The notes beneath the pieces were generated by a model. The model saw nothing but the letters and a program-made list of their open reading frames with translations. It had not been told where the DNA came from and made no database searches. A DNA stretch of 64,000 bases from Allobosea sp. 117 (GTDB lineage Bacteria > Pseudomonadota > Alphaproteobacteria > Rhizobiales > Xanthobacteraceae): contig NZ_JNLC01000010.1 of the NCBI RefSeq assembly GCF_000702305.1, positions 928,341-992,340 of the forward strand, given 5' to 3'. Shown here in pieces: positions 53,080-62,485 of the stretch. A program made the translations under genes and the position numbers. Numbering within the stretch: the stretch's first letter is position 1; each line of letters opens with the position of its first letter.

Positions 53080-53337
53080 TCACCGTATCGATGCAGCCGG
53101 GCCTGTGCTGGGCCTATCGCGGTACAGGAGTATGACGTTCATTGGCGGCGCTTCCGCGCAATCCAGCGTCCCGCGCGACGACGGCGCCGTGAGCGCCGCC
53201 TGCGTCGCGCGGGCGATCTCATAGGTGTCGCACAGCAGCATCGTCGTCTCGTCGACGACGACGATCCATGGCCGCAGCCAATCCTGCGGCACGGCCATGT
53301 CGTCGCGGTGGATGCATCTGGGCCGGGATGGGCTCAT
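53080..53337 (-). CDS. Small hypothetical protein coupled to scoB
   Basis: An 85-residue frame whose ATG overlaps the TGA of scoB (ATGA), as in translationally coupled genes. The protein has a hydrophobic strand-like stretch ([30 protein letters not shown]) and no transmembrane helix or known motif that I recognise. It would be the last gene of the acetone operon. Codon use is acceptable but not decisive, so it could also be a chance frame. Possible roles, such as a small accessory protein of acetone or CoA metabolism, are speculation. Confidence 0.45.
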   Translation of the reverse strand: MSPSRPRCIHRDDMAVPQDWLRPWIVVVDETTMLLCDTYEIARATQAALTAPSSRGTLDCAEAPPMNVILLYRDRPSTGPAASIR

Positions 53338-53996
53338 GCCGTCAGCGCGCCTTCCAGATGCCTGCCGGATACGGCGAAGGGAACCGCCGTCCGTTCCTCG
53401 ACCACGGCGATGTCGACACCCGGCGCCAGCTCGATCAGCGTCAGGCCGCCGCCGCTCCGAACCTCGAACACGCAGAGATCGGTGATGATCAGGTTCACGA
53501 CGCCGCGCCCGGTGAGCGGCAGCGTGCATGCGGGCAGGATCTTCGGCTCGCCCTTCGCCGTGTGCTCCATCAGGACGATGACGCGCTTCACGCCCGCCAC
53601 CAGGTCCATCGCCCCGCCCATGCCCTTGACCATCTTGCCGGGCACCATCCAGTTCGCGATGTCGCCGTTCTCGGAGACCTGCAGCGCGCCGAGCACGGAG
53701 AGGTCGATATGGCCGCCCCGGATCATGGCGAAGCTGTCGGCCGAGGAGAAATAGCTGGTGGTTGGCAGCTCGGTGATGGTCTGCTTGCCGGCATTGATGA
53801 GGTCCGGGTCCTCCTCGCCCTCGAAGGGGAAGGGACCCATGCCGAGCATGCCGTTTTCGCTCTGGAGCTGGACCGACACCCCCGGAGGGATGTGGTTCGC
53901 GACCAGCGTCGGAAGCCCGATGCCGAGATTCACGTAGAACCCGTCCTTGAGTTCGCGGGCGGCGCGGGCCGCCATTTCATTGCGCGTCCACGGCAT
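53334..53996 (-). CDS. scoB: 3-oxoacid CoA-transferase subunit B
   Basis: A 220-residue beta subunit of succinyl-CoA:3-ketoacid CoA-transferase. The catalytic Glu47 is in [14 protein letters not shown], the class I CoA-transferase signature. [15 protein letters not shown] and [40 protein letters not shown] are conserved. It pairs with ScoA, whose gene overlaps by one base. Downstream of acetone carboxylase, it most likely activates acetoacetate to acetoacetyl-CoA at the expense of succinyl-CoA. The related 3-oxoadipate transferase PcaJ is an alternative by sequence alone. Confidence 0.93.
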   Translation of the reverse strand: MPWTRNEMAARAARELKDGFYVNLGIGLPTLVANHIPPGVSVQLQSENGMLGMGPFPFEGEEDPDLINAGKQTITELPTTSYFSSADSFAMIRGGHIDLSVLGALQVSENGDIANWMVPGKMVKGMGGAMDLVAGVKRVIVLMEHTAKGEPKILPACTLPLTGRGVVNLIITDLCVFEVRSGGGLTLIELAPGVDIAVVEERTAVPFAVSGRHLEGALTA

Positions 53997-54715
53997 CAGG
54001 CATGCTCCTTCTCGCGCGAGCGCACTGTGCGCTGCTCGATGCGCTTCACCACATCGGAAAGGGGAACCAGACGGTCGACATAGATCCCGGGCGTGTGGAT
54101 GCGGTCCGGATCGATCGTCCCCGGCTCGACCAGATGCTCGATCTCCGCGACGGTGACCTTCGCCGCCGTCGCCATCACCGGATTGAAGTTGCGGGCGGTC
54201 TTCCGGTAGACGAGGTTGCCTTCGGCATCGCCGCGATAGGCATGGATGATCGCCAGATCGGCGGTCAGTCCCCGCTCCATGACGTAGTCCTCGCCGTCGA
54301 AGCGGCGGGTCTCCTTGCCGTCCGCCACCACCGTGCCGAAGCCGGTCCGGGTGAAGAAGGCCGGGATGCCGGCTCCGCCGGCCCTTATGCGCTCGGCGAG
54401 GGTGCCCTGCGGGTTGAATTCCACCTCCAGCGCGCCGGACAGGAACTGCTCCTCGAACAGCTTGTTCTCGCCGACATAGGAGGAGACCATCTTCGCGATC
54501 TGCCGGGTCTCGAGGAGCATGCCGAGGCCGGCGCCGTCGATGCCTGCATTGTTGGAGATGACGGTCAGACCGCGGACGCCTGACCGGCGGATCGCTTCGA
54601 TCAGGGCCTCGGGTATGCCGCAGAGCCCGAAGCCGCCCGACATGATGGTCATGCCGTCGAACAGGAGGCCGTCGAGCGCCGTCGTGGCGTCGGGGTGAAT
54701 CTTGCTCTGCGCCAT
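53996..54715 (-). CDS. scoA: 3-oxoacid CoA-transferase subunit A
   Basis: A 239-residue alpha subunit. [37 protein letters not shown] is the CoA-binding start of the family, followed by [25 protein letters not shown] and [24 protein letters not shown]. The ATG at 54715 has GAGAGAGG upstream; the longer frame to 54811 adds 32 non-conserved residues. It lies 104 bp after acxC on the same strand, so acetone carboxylation and acetoacetate activation are linked on one transcript or are controlled together. Confidence 0.93.
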   Translation of the reverse strand: MAQSKIHPDATTALDGLLFDGMTIMSGGFGLCGIPEALIEAIRRSGVRGLTVISNNAGIDGAGLGMLLETRQIAKMVSSYVGENKLFEEQFLSGALEVEFNPQGTLAERIRAGGAGIPAFFTRTGFGTVVADGKETRRFDGEDYVMERGLTADLAIIHAYRGDAEGNLVYRKTARNFNPVMATAAKVTVAEIEHLVEPGTIDPDRIHTPGIYVDRLVPLSDVVKRIEQRTVRSREKEHA

Positions 54716-54819
54716 CGGCGCCTCTCTCATGAAATTCGGGGATATGCGCGCGGCAGCCGGCGCAGGAAAAGGACCGCCGGAACAGGGACGAGGCTCCGGC
54801 GGCAGGGGCATGCGCCGGC

Positions 54820-55329
54820 TCAGGCCGCGTCGGCGCGCTCCGGCACCGGCAGGCCCAGCCAGTCCTTGTAGAAGGTGTCGATGTCCGGCTCGAAATCGCG
54901 GATCACCGGATACCAGGGCGTGGGCGCCTCGACGTCATGCAGCGTGCCGCATTCGGGGCAGTAATATTCGCGCAGCACCTGCCAGGTGGCGGTCGGCGCC
55001 ATCAGGCGCGGATAGAGCTCTTCGAGCTGCTCGGCCGTATCCCTCACATGGATGCGGGCGTGCAGCTTCCAATTGTCCTTCCAGTCGCAGAAATCGTGGC
55101 CGCACTGGCAGCGGACCGTCCATTTCTTGCTGGCCTTCTGCTGGACGATATAGAGCTTGGGGCCGAGCGGCAGCACGATGCGCTCGCTCCAGGGAACGCG
55201 TTCCTGCAGGATCTCGATATAGGTCGCGAACCGCTCCGGGTCCTTCGGCGTCGCGAGCATCTGGTGCAGGGTGTCGTGGTCGATGTTGCCGTCGATCAGA
55301 TCGGCGATCTTGGCGCGTGTGTAGGCCAT
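54820..55329 (-). CDS. acxC: Acetone carboxylase gamma subunit
   Basis: A 169-residue small subunit of acetone carboxylase, near the 168 residues I recall for the Xanthobacter protein. It has two Cys clusters that look metal-binding: CQCGHDFC (about 82-89) and CPECG (about 132-136). The family start [24 protein letters not shown] and the stretch [15 protein letters not shown] are also present. The enzyme is an (alpha-beta-gamma)2 complex that carboxylates acetone with bicarbonate and ATP to give acetoacetate. The ATG at 55329 is 71 bp after acxB. Confidence 0.95.
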   Translation of the reverse strand: MAYTRAKIADLIDGNIDHDTLHQMLATPKDPERFATYIEILQERVPWSERIVLPLGPKLYIVQQKASKKWTVRCQCGHDFCDWKDNWKLHARIHVRDTAEQLEELYPRLMAPTATWQVLREYYCPECGTLHDVEAPTPWYPVIRDFEPDIDTFYKDWLGLPVPERADAA

Positions 55330-55400
55330 GGTGTTCCTCGCTGTGCGTTTGTTGATGCGGCGAAGCCGGCCGGCGCGATCCGCCGGCCGGCACGGCGGCG

Positions 55401-57731
55401 TCATTCCTCGACGAACTGGACCGTCCTGACGTCCGGCAGTTCGGACACGTCCATGGAATAGCGCGAGCCGTAATGCGGCACGCCGATATCCTCCTCCTTC
55501 AGGGTCCAGCTCTCCGGCAGGTCCCAGAAGGCGCGGAACTCGGCCTCGAAGCGCGGCCCGAGCTTGAAGGAGGCGGCGAACATCTGCTGCACCTGGCTGC
55601 CGGCATCCTTGGCGAGGATCTTCTGACGCTCGCCCTTCATCCACTCACGGGTCGGCACCGACTTGGCGATGCGCTCCTTGCGGATCGTGGCCCGCCGCGC
55701 CTCGGTCGCCGCCGCGTCGAGCACATAGGCGCCGGCCGCATCCTTGGCCGCCACCACGCCATAGACGGAGAGGGCGAAGCGCTCGATGAGATAGCCGCCG
55801 TTGAGATCGTCCACGACGCTCTGCGGTGCACGGTCGAGCGGATCGCCGAAGCCCGGTCCGCCGCGCATGTAGTTCAGATAGAGGTCGTAGTCGGCGAACA
55901 TCTCCTCGGTGGTGATGGCCTGCTTGTCGCGCTTGATCACCGCGCCCTTGATGAGGTCGTCCCACACCGGGTTCTGCGGATCGGTGTCGCCGCCGAGCGG
56001 GATCGGCTTGCCGGCCGCGATCAGCTCCTTGAGGCCGGTGTCATGCGCGGCGAAGCGGTAGCCGGAGGCCGCCGGATAGCCGCCCATCAGGCCCCAGTCG
56101 GACGAGATGTGGCCGTTGCCCATGAAGAACATGGTCCAGTCCTTGGCGTTCCAGACCAGACGCAGGCTCTCGAAGCCGCAGCCGCCGCGATATTTGCCGG
56201 CGCCGCCGGAGGACGACTTGATCTGGCGGCCGAGATAGACGAGCGGCTCGGCCAGCTCCCAGATCTCCATGTCGCCCATGTCGCCTTCGGGATTCCAGAT
56301 CGCGGCGGCATGGGACAGGCCGTCGCCGACTGCGGTGGCGCCCGTCCCGTTGGCCGCGCATTCGAACGAGTTCACCGCGTGGATCTCGTCATACTGGTTG
56401 AAGCCGCCGCCCTGCAGCCAGTTCGAGGTGTTGGCGTTGCCGGCGTTCACCTCCTCCAGATAGCCCCGCCCGAAATAGGAGCGCGACAGGCCGCGCCACA
56501 GCGCCGTCCAGGCCGAGACCAGGAAGTGCCAGCTATAGGAGAAGGCGACGCGCCGGTCGTCCGGGTTCATCCAGGTGCCCTTGGGCAGGCGGAACTCGGT
56601 GCCGTAAGCCGCCCCGTCGTTGATCATTTCGGAGGGGATCAGCGTCTGCGTCATCATCACCCAGATGCCCGAGGTGAAGCTCACCTGATGGGCGTTATAG
56701 GTGTGCCAGCCCCAGCGGCTCGCACCTTCGAAGTCGAGGCGCCAGGTGCCGTCGCCGCGGATGGTGATCTCCGACGGCGCATGCATGATGGTGTCGAGCT
56801 TGGCGAAGTCGGACGGCACGCGCACGTCGGGATGCGCGTAGGGCACGTCGACGAAGCCGACCTGCCGGTACTTGCCGGGGATGGTCATCGCCTTGATGCG
56901 GTTTTGCAGGCCAAGCCGGCCGTGCTCCACCGCCTCATAGGCGAACTTCCAGTAGGCATCGATGCCTTCCTCGGCGATCACCTCCTCGACCAGCTTGCGG
57001 ATCATGTGGCAGCCGGCGATGCGGGTGCGCTCGTCGAGCATCCAGTAGCGCGTGGTGCGCACCATGCGCTGGCTCTCGTGCAGCCAGTCGCGGAACAGCG
57101 TGTCGTTCTCGCCCACCTTGCGGCAGGTGATGGAATAGCCGTCGCCGAAGCGCTGCACCTGGCCCGTCGCCATCGAGCCGGGGCCGACCGCGCCGGTGTC
57201 GATGACGTGGGTGACGCCGCCGACCCAGCCGATCAGCTCGCCCTCCCAGAAGATCGGGACGATGGTGTGGATGTCGCAGGGATGGACGTTCCCGATCAGC
57301 GAGTCGTTGTTACAGAAGATGTCCTTGTCGCGCACGCCGGGGTTATGCTCCCAACCGTTCTCGATCATGTATTTGATCGCCGCGCCCATGGTGCCGACGT
57401 GGATGATGATGCCGGTCGAGGTGAGGATGCTGTCGCCGGCGGCGTTGTAGAGGGTGAAGCAGAGCTCGCCCTCCTGCTCGACGATCGGCGAGGCGGCGAT
57501 CTTCTTGGCGGTCTCGCGCGCATCGACGACGCCGGCGCGCAGCCGCGAGAACAGCTTGTTGTAGAGGATAGGCTGGCTGTCGCGCAGCTCCATCTTCTCC
57601 AGTCCGGCATAGCTTCCGGTGCGCTTGGTCGCCGCCATGAGGCGGTCGCGGTGCTGCTTCAGCGTCTCGCCGCCGCGGACGATGCCGCCGGTCGACGCGC
57701 CGAGATCCTTCTCGCGAACACTGATGTTCAT
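55401..57731 (-). CDS. acxB: Acetone carboxylase alpha subunit (HyuB/hydantoinase B family)
   Basis: A 776-residue subunit, the size I recall for Xanthobacter AcxB. Hydantoinase-B family motifs include CNNDSLIGNVHPCDIHTIVPIFWEGELIGW with metal-type His/Asp residues, GVTHVIDTGAVGPGSMATG and SSSGGAGKYRGGCGFESLRL. The alpha subunit carries the Mn site and joins carboxyphosphate-derived CO2 to the acetone enolate or phosphoenolacetone. The ATG at 57731 follows GGAGG. It starts 38 bp after the acxA stop. Confidence 0.95.
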   Translation of the reverse strand: MNISVREKDLGASTGGIVRGGETLKQHRDRLMAATKRTGSYAGLEKMELRDSQPILYNKLFSRLRAGVVDARETAKKIAASPIVEQEGELCFTLYNAAGDSILTSTGIIIHVGTMGAAIKYMIENGWEHNPGVRDKDIFCNNDSLIGNVHPCDIHTIVPIFWEGELIGWVGGVTHVIDTGAVGPGSMATGQVQRFGDGYSITCRKVGENDTLFRDWLHESQRMVRTTRYWMLDERTRIAGCHMIRKLVEEVIAEEGIDAYWKFAYEAVEHGRLGLQNRIKAMTIPGKYRQVGFVDVPYAHPDVRVPSDFAKLDTIMHAPSEITIRGDGTWRLDFEGASRWGWHTYNAHQVSFTSGIWVMMTQTLIPSEMINDGAAYGTEFRLPKGTWMNPDDRRVAFSYSWHFLVSAWTALWRGLSRSYFGRGYLEEVNAGNANTSNWLQGGGFNQYDEIHAVNSFECAANGTGATAVGDGLSHAAAIWNPEGDMGDMEIWELAEPLVYLGRQIKSSSGGAGKYRGGCGFESLRLVWNAKDWTMFFMGNGHISSDWGLMGGYPAASGYRFAAHDTGLKELIAAGKPIPLGGDTDPQNPVWDDLIKGAVIKRDKQAITTEEMFADYDLYLNYMRGGPGFGDPLDRAPQSVVDDLNGGYLIERFALSVYGVVAAKDAAGAYVLDAAATEARRATIRKERIAKSVPTREWMKGERQKILAKDAGSQVQQMFAASFKLGPRFEAEFRAFWDLPESWTLKEEDIGVPHYGSRYSMDVSELPDVRTVQFVEE

Positions 57732-57769
57732 TTTCGATTTCCTCCTGATGTTCTGTTTGCTTCGGCGGC

Positions 57770-59923
57770 TCAGACTTCCTTGAGGTGGAACAGCCGATGG
57801 CCGTCGAGGAAGGTCTCGAAGCCGTCGGGGACGACGAAGGTGGTGGCGTCGGATTCGATGATGGCGGGGCCGACCACGCGGTTTCCGGGCCGCAGCGCCT
57901 CCATCCGATAGAGCTGCGCGTCCACCCAGCGCTTCTTGCGGTAGAACTTGCGCGTGCCGGTCTTCGCCGCCTCGGGCGGGGTCTCGCCTTCGAGCGGCTC
58001 CTTCGGGATCTTCGGCTTCGGGATCGGCACGGCGCCGCGCATGATCGCGCCGGTCACCGAATAGCCGAGCTCCGGCGAGCGGGCTGAGGCGGCGTAGACG
58101 CGCCCGTAGGTGGCGTTGAAGGCGTCGACAAGCTGCTCCCAGTCCTCGGCCGTGGCGGCGGAGGACAGGGGGGACTCGATCTCGAGATCGTTGAGCTGCC
58201 CGCGATACTGCATGCGGTAGCCGGGCTGCAGCGTCACCTGTTCGGGCGCGTAGCCATTGAGCTTGAACTCCTCCAGCACGTTGTGAGTGAGTTCCTCCCA
58301 CGCCGCCTGCAGCGTCTTCGCCGCGGCTTCGCGCTGCTCGGCCGGGGCGTCGGGGGCGAGGTTGATGTCGAGCGACTTGTCGTAGCGGTATTCGAAGTCC
58401 GCCGCCGCGCAGCCGAAGGCGGAGAAGCCCGCCGCCCAGGCCGGCACAATGACGTCCTCGAAGCCGAGGCCCTCGGTGTAGCCATAGGTGTGGACCGGGC
58501 CGGCGCCGCCATAGGAGAAGCACACGAAGCTCTGCGGGCTGTAGCCCTTGCCGGAGATCATCGAGCGCAGATAGTCGCGCAGGTCGCTGTCGAGCAGCTC
58601 GATGACGCCGGCCGCTGCGTCCTCGACCGACAGGCCGAGCGGATCGGCGAGCTGCTTCTTGATGGCATCCACGGAACGCTGACGGTCGAGCTTCACCGCG
58701 CCGCCGAGGAAGTTGTCGGGGTTGAGATAGCCCAAGACCATGTGGCAGTCCGAGACGGTGACGGTCTCGATGCCGCTTTCCTTCCAGCACACGCCGACGC
58801 GGTAGCCGGCTGAGTCCGGCCCGAGCTTGATCGCCCTGGTATAGGGATCGAGCCGGATGAAGGAGCCGGCGCCGGCGCCCACCGAATCCATCGCCACCAG
58901 CGGCAGCGACAGGACGAGGCGCGCCATGTCCGGGTCGTTCTTGATGGTCAGCTCGCCCTGGGTGATCAGCGCCACGTCGAACGAGGTGCCGCCGATGTCG
59001 GAGCAGGCGATATTGTTGTAGCCCAGCACCTCGCCGAGATATTTGGCGCCGATCACGCCGCCGATCGGGCCGGACACAATGGTGCGGGCGAGCTCCTTGG
59101 CTTTCCAGGAGATGGTGCCGCCATGGGTGGCCATCACGCGGAAGTCGAACTTGGTGCCGCGCTCCTTGAAGGCGTCCGAGATCTTCTTCAGCGTCTGGCG
59201 GGACGGCTCGGCCGCATAGCCTTCGAGGATAGTGGTGTTGGTGCGGTGGGTTTCCTTGCGCACCGGATAGTAGTCCGCCGAGGCGAAGACCGGGATCGAC
59301 TTGCCGCTCTTCGCGACCTCCTCGACGATGATGTCGCGCACGCGGCGCTCATGCGCCGGGTTCTTGTAGGAGTGCAGCAGGCTGATCACGATGCCTTCGA
59401 CATCGGCCGCGATCAGTTCCCGCGCGGCTTCGCGCGCGCTGTCCTCGCGCAGCGGGATCACCACCGTGCCGGACATGTCGATCCGCTCGATCACCCCGCG
59501 GGTGAGGTTGCGCGGCACCAGCGGCGGGTCGTAGCGGTGGGTGTTGAGGTGGATGCGGTCCTCATAGGCATAGCCGAGATAGGCCTGGATCGCCCGGCCC
59601 ATGCGGTGGAAGTCCTCCATGCCGCGGTTGACGATCAGGCCGCATTTCAGGCCCTTGCGCTGCACCACGCGGTTCAGCATGGCGGTGCCGGAATAGACGC
59701 CGGTCTGCAGTTGCTTGAGGGCGGCGTCGAGCGACAGGCCCCAGGCGCCGAGCCCGTCCTCGCTCGAGGCGATCAGGCCGAGCGCCTCGTTCTGCGGTGT
59801 GCTCTGCGCCTTGCCGACGACGAATTCGCCGTCGGAATCGACGAAGAAGGTATCCGTCATGGTGCCGCCGGCATCGATGCCGAGCACCTGCACGCTTCTG
59901 CTGGTCGGTGCGTGGATGTTCAC
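57770..59923 (-). CDS. acxA: Acetone carboxylase beta subunit (HyuA family)
   Basis: A 717-residue ATP-handling subunit of the hydantoinase A / oxoprolinase family. The actin-like phosphate loops are VLGIDAGGTMTDTFFVD at the N-terminus and CSDIGGTSFDVALITQG in the middle, and FVCFSYGGAGPVHTYGYTEGLG is the third conserved site. It activates acetone and bicarbonate by phosphorylation. The start is a GTG at 59923 with AGGAGG ahead of it, which gives the length I recall for Xanthobacter AcxA; an upstream frame to 60001 would run through the promoter. It is the first gene after a sigma-54 promoter. Confidence 0.95.
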   Translation of the reverse strand: MNIHAPTSRSVQVLGIDAGGTMTDTFFVDSDGEFVVGKAQSTPQNEALGLIASSEDGLGAWGLSLDAALKQLQTGVYSGTAMLNRVVQRKGLKCGLIVNRGMEDFHRMGRAIQAYLGYAYEDRIHLNTHRYDPPLVPRNLTRGVIERIDMSGTVVIPLREDSAREAARELIAADVEGIVISLLHSYKNPAHERRVRDIIVEEVAKSGKSIPVFASADYYPVRKETHRTNTTILEGYAAEPSRQTLKKISDAFKERGTKFDFRVMATHGGTISWKAKELARTIVSGPIGGVIGAKYLGEVLGYNNIACSDIGGTSFDVALITQGELTIKNDPDMARLVLSLPLVAMDSVGAGAGSFIRLDPYTRAIKLGPDSAGYRVGVCWKESGIETVTVSDCHMVLGYLNPDNFLGGAVKLDRQRSVDAIKKQLADPLGLSVEDAAAGVIELLDSDLRDYLRSMISGKGYSPQSFVCFSYGGAGPVHTYGYTEGLGFEDVIVPAWAAGFSAFGCAAADFEYRYDKSLDINLAPDAPAEQREAAAKTLQAAWEELTHNVLEEFKLNGYAPEQVTLQPGYRMQYRGQLNDLEIESPLSSAATAEDWEQLVDAFNATYGRVYAASARSPELGYSVTGAIMRGAVPIPKPKIPKEPLEGETPPEAAKTGTRKFYRKKRWVDAQLYRMEALRPGNRVVGPAIIESDATTFVVPDGFETFLDGHRLFHLKEV

Positions 59924-59976
59924 AGGCGTCCTCCTGGTTGATCGCCGGCCTCTGACGAGCCGGACGAGGAGGAGGG

Positions 59977-59992
59977 CGCACGACCCATGCCA
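59977..59992 (-). promoter_or_regulatory. Sigma-54 (-24/-12) promoter of the acetone carboxylase operon
   Basis: Read on the minus strand the sequence is TGGCATGGGTCGTGCG, against the consensus TGGCACG-N4-TTGCW. The GG and GC dinucleotides have the required spacing and three positions differ. The expected start is near 59966, about 43 nt before the acxA GTG. The next gene upstream encodes a sigma-54 activator, which supports function. Confidence 0.75.
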
Positions 59993-60058
59993 GACTGGCA
60001 CGCCGATGCCGGTTCCTTTTTTGTCAGATACTTACCGCTATTGCGAAGCTGCCCTTCG

Positions 60059-60122
60059 CGTCCGCACACCGTCCGAATGACGGACGATCGATCGGCGGAC
60101 GAACGGCGACGTCAGTCGGACG
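60059..60122. promoter_or_regulatory. Repeated CGTCCG/CGGACG dyads, candidate AcxR upstream activating sites
   Basis: The inner dyad CGTCCG-AATGA-CGGACG is at 60070-60086. The outer arms CGTCCGC (60059-60065) and GCGGACG (60095-60101) repeat the same unit, and a further CGGACG lies at 60117-60122. They are 90-155 bp upstream of the predicted acxA start, the usual distance for sigma-54 enhancer sites. The inner hairpin could instead terminate acxR. Confidence 0.5.
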
Positions 60123-62043
60123 TGCCGCCGCTGCGATACTCGTTGAGGCGCAGATAGAGCGTCGAGCGGGCGATGCCGAGACGCTTCGCCGCCTCCGTCA
60201 GATTGCCGCCGCAAGCCTCCACCTGCGCGAGGATGGTGGCCCGCTCGGCGGCCTTGAGGTCGCTCTTCGGCATCGGCCTCGCGGGAGGACCTTCCGTCGC
60301 CGCTGGTGCGGACGGGTCCCGCAGCTCGGGCGGCAGGTCGTGCAGTTCGATCACGTCGGCGTCGGCGAGCGCGAGCATGGCGTCGATGACGTTGCGCAGC
60401 TCGCGGACATTGCCGGGCCACGAATAGCGGCGCAGCCGCTCCAGCACAGCCGGTGCGAATGTCGGCGCCGCCCTGTCCTGCCGCGCGGCGGCCGCCGCCG
60501 CGAAGCTGCGCGCCAGGGTGACGACGTCGTCGTCGCGCTCGCGCAGCGGCGGGATGCGGATGCGGGCGGCGGCGATGCGATAATAGAGATCGCGCCGGAA
60601 GCGGCCGGCCTCGACTTCGGCCGACAGGTCGCGATTGGTCATCGACAGGATGCGGATGCCGACGCGTCGTCCGACATTGTCGCCGATCCGGTAGACGACA
60701 CCGTCTTCCAGCACGCGCAGCAGATAGGACTGCAGATCCAGCGGCATTTCGCCGATCTCGTCGAGACAGAGCACACCGCCGTCCGCCTGCTCGATCCTGC
60801 CGGCGCGTCCGTTCGCGTCCGCGCCGGTGAAGGCGCCCTTGGCGTAGCCGAACAGCTCGCTGGCGATGAGGTCGCGCGGCATGCCCCCGCAGTTGAGCGG
60901 CACGAAAGGACCGCGCGCCGCCGGACCGGCGCTGCGGATCGCGCGCGCGAACAGCTCCTTGCCGACGCCGGTCTCGCCCTCGATCAGGATCGGCAGGTTG
61001 TTGGCGGCGAGCTTGCGGGCGCGCTCGCACGCCTCCCGTACCGGGGCGCTGGCGCCGAGGATATGCTCGAACCCGCTCTCCGGCTCTGCCGGTTCCGGGC
61101 GCGTGGAGCCGCTCACCGGGCGGCTGCGACTCCGGTGCATCAGGATGAGGCAGCCGATCGCCTCTCCGTCGGAGCGCACGATCTCGACGCTGGCATTGGG
61201 GAAGCGGCGCTGGCAGTTCTCCTCCCACAGCTCCTGCTGGGCGCCGCCGATGAGGCGCCGCAGCTCGCCGGTGAGCTGATTGGGAGGCAGGTCGAGCTGG
61301 CGAGCCGCGGCCTCGGCCGTGTGCACGAGGAAGCCGCGCCGATCGACGACGAGAATGTCCTCGCTCAGCCAGATGGAGCGCTTCGAGACGAAGCTGCGCA
61401 GCAGCAGCTCATGCTCGATCTTGGCCGCGCGGTGCAGCCCGGCCTCGATCTCCTGGCCGATAGAGGCCGCCAGAGCGAGGCTCTGCGGGTTGAAATGGGC
61501 GATGGGCCCGGAGATGTCGACCACGCCGAGCAATTCGCCGTCCAGCGGATGGCGGACCGGCATGGCGGCGCAGGTCCAGCGCTGGACGTCTTCGCAGAAA
61601 TGCTCGGCGCCGCGGATCTGCGTCGGTCGGCCCTCGATCAGGGCGGTGCCGATGGCGTTCGTGCCGATCGCGCCCTCGTCCCAGCGGCCGCCGGTTTCAA
61701 GATGGTTGCGGCGCCCGTGATCGATGACGCGCCGGTCGCCCGCCGTCTCGATGATGAAGCCGCTGGCGTCGGCGAGGATCATCATGGAGGACGCCTCGGC
61801 TAGGAACAGGCCCGAGCGCTCGAGCGCCGGGCGGGCCGCGCCCAGCAGCGCAACATTCACGGATCGGCGGCGGAAGATTTCCGGCTCTTCGGCGAGCGGC
61901 GCCTCCGTGCGGTCGACGCCGATGCCGCGCGCACGCGATCTCTCCCAGGATGCGGCGAGCGGGCGAGGAATCTCGGCCGCGCCGGCGCCATCCGCCAGGA
62001 AACGCTCCCATGCCGCACGGATCGCATGCTGCTCCATGCGCAT
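60112..62043 (-). CDS. acxR: Sigma-54-dependent activator of acetone metabolism (AcoR-like)
   Basis: A 643-residue enhancer-binding protein. A GAF domain (about 70-230, GTNAIGTALIEGRPTQIRGAEHF) and a PAS-like segment (DILVVDRRGFLVHTAEAAARQL) form the sensor. The AAA+ core has Walker A EGETGVGKE, the sigma-54 contact loop GYAKGAFTGAD, Walker B VLCLDEIGEMP and SWPGNVRELRN. The C-terminal FIS-type HTH is ILAQVEACGGNLTEAAKRLGIARSTLYLRL. The ATG at 62043 has GGGGAG upstream. Overall plan matches AcoR/AcxR, with acetone or a derivative as probable signal. It reads in the same direction as acxABC. Confidence 0.93.
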   Translation of the reverse strand: MRMEQHAIRAAWERFLADGAGAAEIPRPLAASWERSRARGIGVDRTEAPLAEEPEIFRRRSVNVALLGAARPALERSGLFLAEASSMMILADASGFIIETAGDRRVIDHGRRNHLETGGRWDEGAIGTNAIGTALIEGRPTQIRGAEHFCEDVQRWTCAAMPVRHPLDGELLGVVDISGPIAHFNPQSLALAASIGQEIEAGLHRAAKIEHELLLRSFVSKRSIWLSEDILVVDRRGFLVHTAEAAARQLDLPPNQLTGELRRLIGGAQQELWEENCQRRFPNASVEIVRSDGEAIGCLILMHRSRSRPVSGSTRPEPAEPESGFEHILGASAPVREACERARKLAANNLPILIEGETGVGKELFARAIRSAGPAARGPFVPLNCGGMPRDLIASELFGYAKGAFTGADANGRAGRIEQADGGVLCLDEIGEMPLDLQSYLLRVLEDGVVYRIGDNVGRRVGIRILSMTNRDLSAEVEAGRFRRDLYYRIAAARIRIPPLRERDDDVVTLARSFAAAAAARQDRAAPTFAPAVLERLRRYSWPGNVRELRNVIDAMLALADADVIELHDLPPELRDPSAPAATEGPPARPMPKSDLKAAERATILAQVEACGGNLTEAAKRLGIARSTLYLRLNEYRSGGTSD

Positions 62044-62485
62044 TTCTCCCCTGCAGCGGACAGGGCATCGAACCGAGCTCGGTTCTCCGTTGGCGCGGAA
62101 AACGACGTCAGCGCGTGCAGGACATCTCGGCCCCGGAAGGGGGGAGCCTGCCAAGCGACGCCTCGGTTCCGAATGCTCCAGCCTGCATCATTTGTGGCGA
62201 CGCGCTTCGTCGGCGCATGCCTGTCGAGCGTAGGATGCCTGAAGGGTTGAGGCAACCTGATTGCGGAGCAACCTCGTACGCTACTTTTCGAAGAGACGGG
62301 CAGGGCGGCGCAATGCCTGCCTGTCGGCGGTCTATGGCGGCTCTAGACATGAGGAAGTCGGCGAGGCATGCAGAATATAGTGTGGAATACTTCCGCAAAT
62401 TGTGCCGGCCGTCCTCCGCAAAAGCCCATGGCCTGCCGGACGGCTTGCCGATAGGTTTCGCGCGTCACATCGAAAAGCGTTCCCC
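62044..62485. other. 442-bp divergent intergenic region between acxR and matB
   Basis: No gene is supported. An AT-richer patch at 62365-62400 contains TATAGT (62376-62381) on the + strand, a weak -10 candidate for matB without a matching -35. No sigma-54 site or clear palindrome was seen. Confidence 0.45.
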
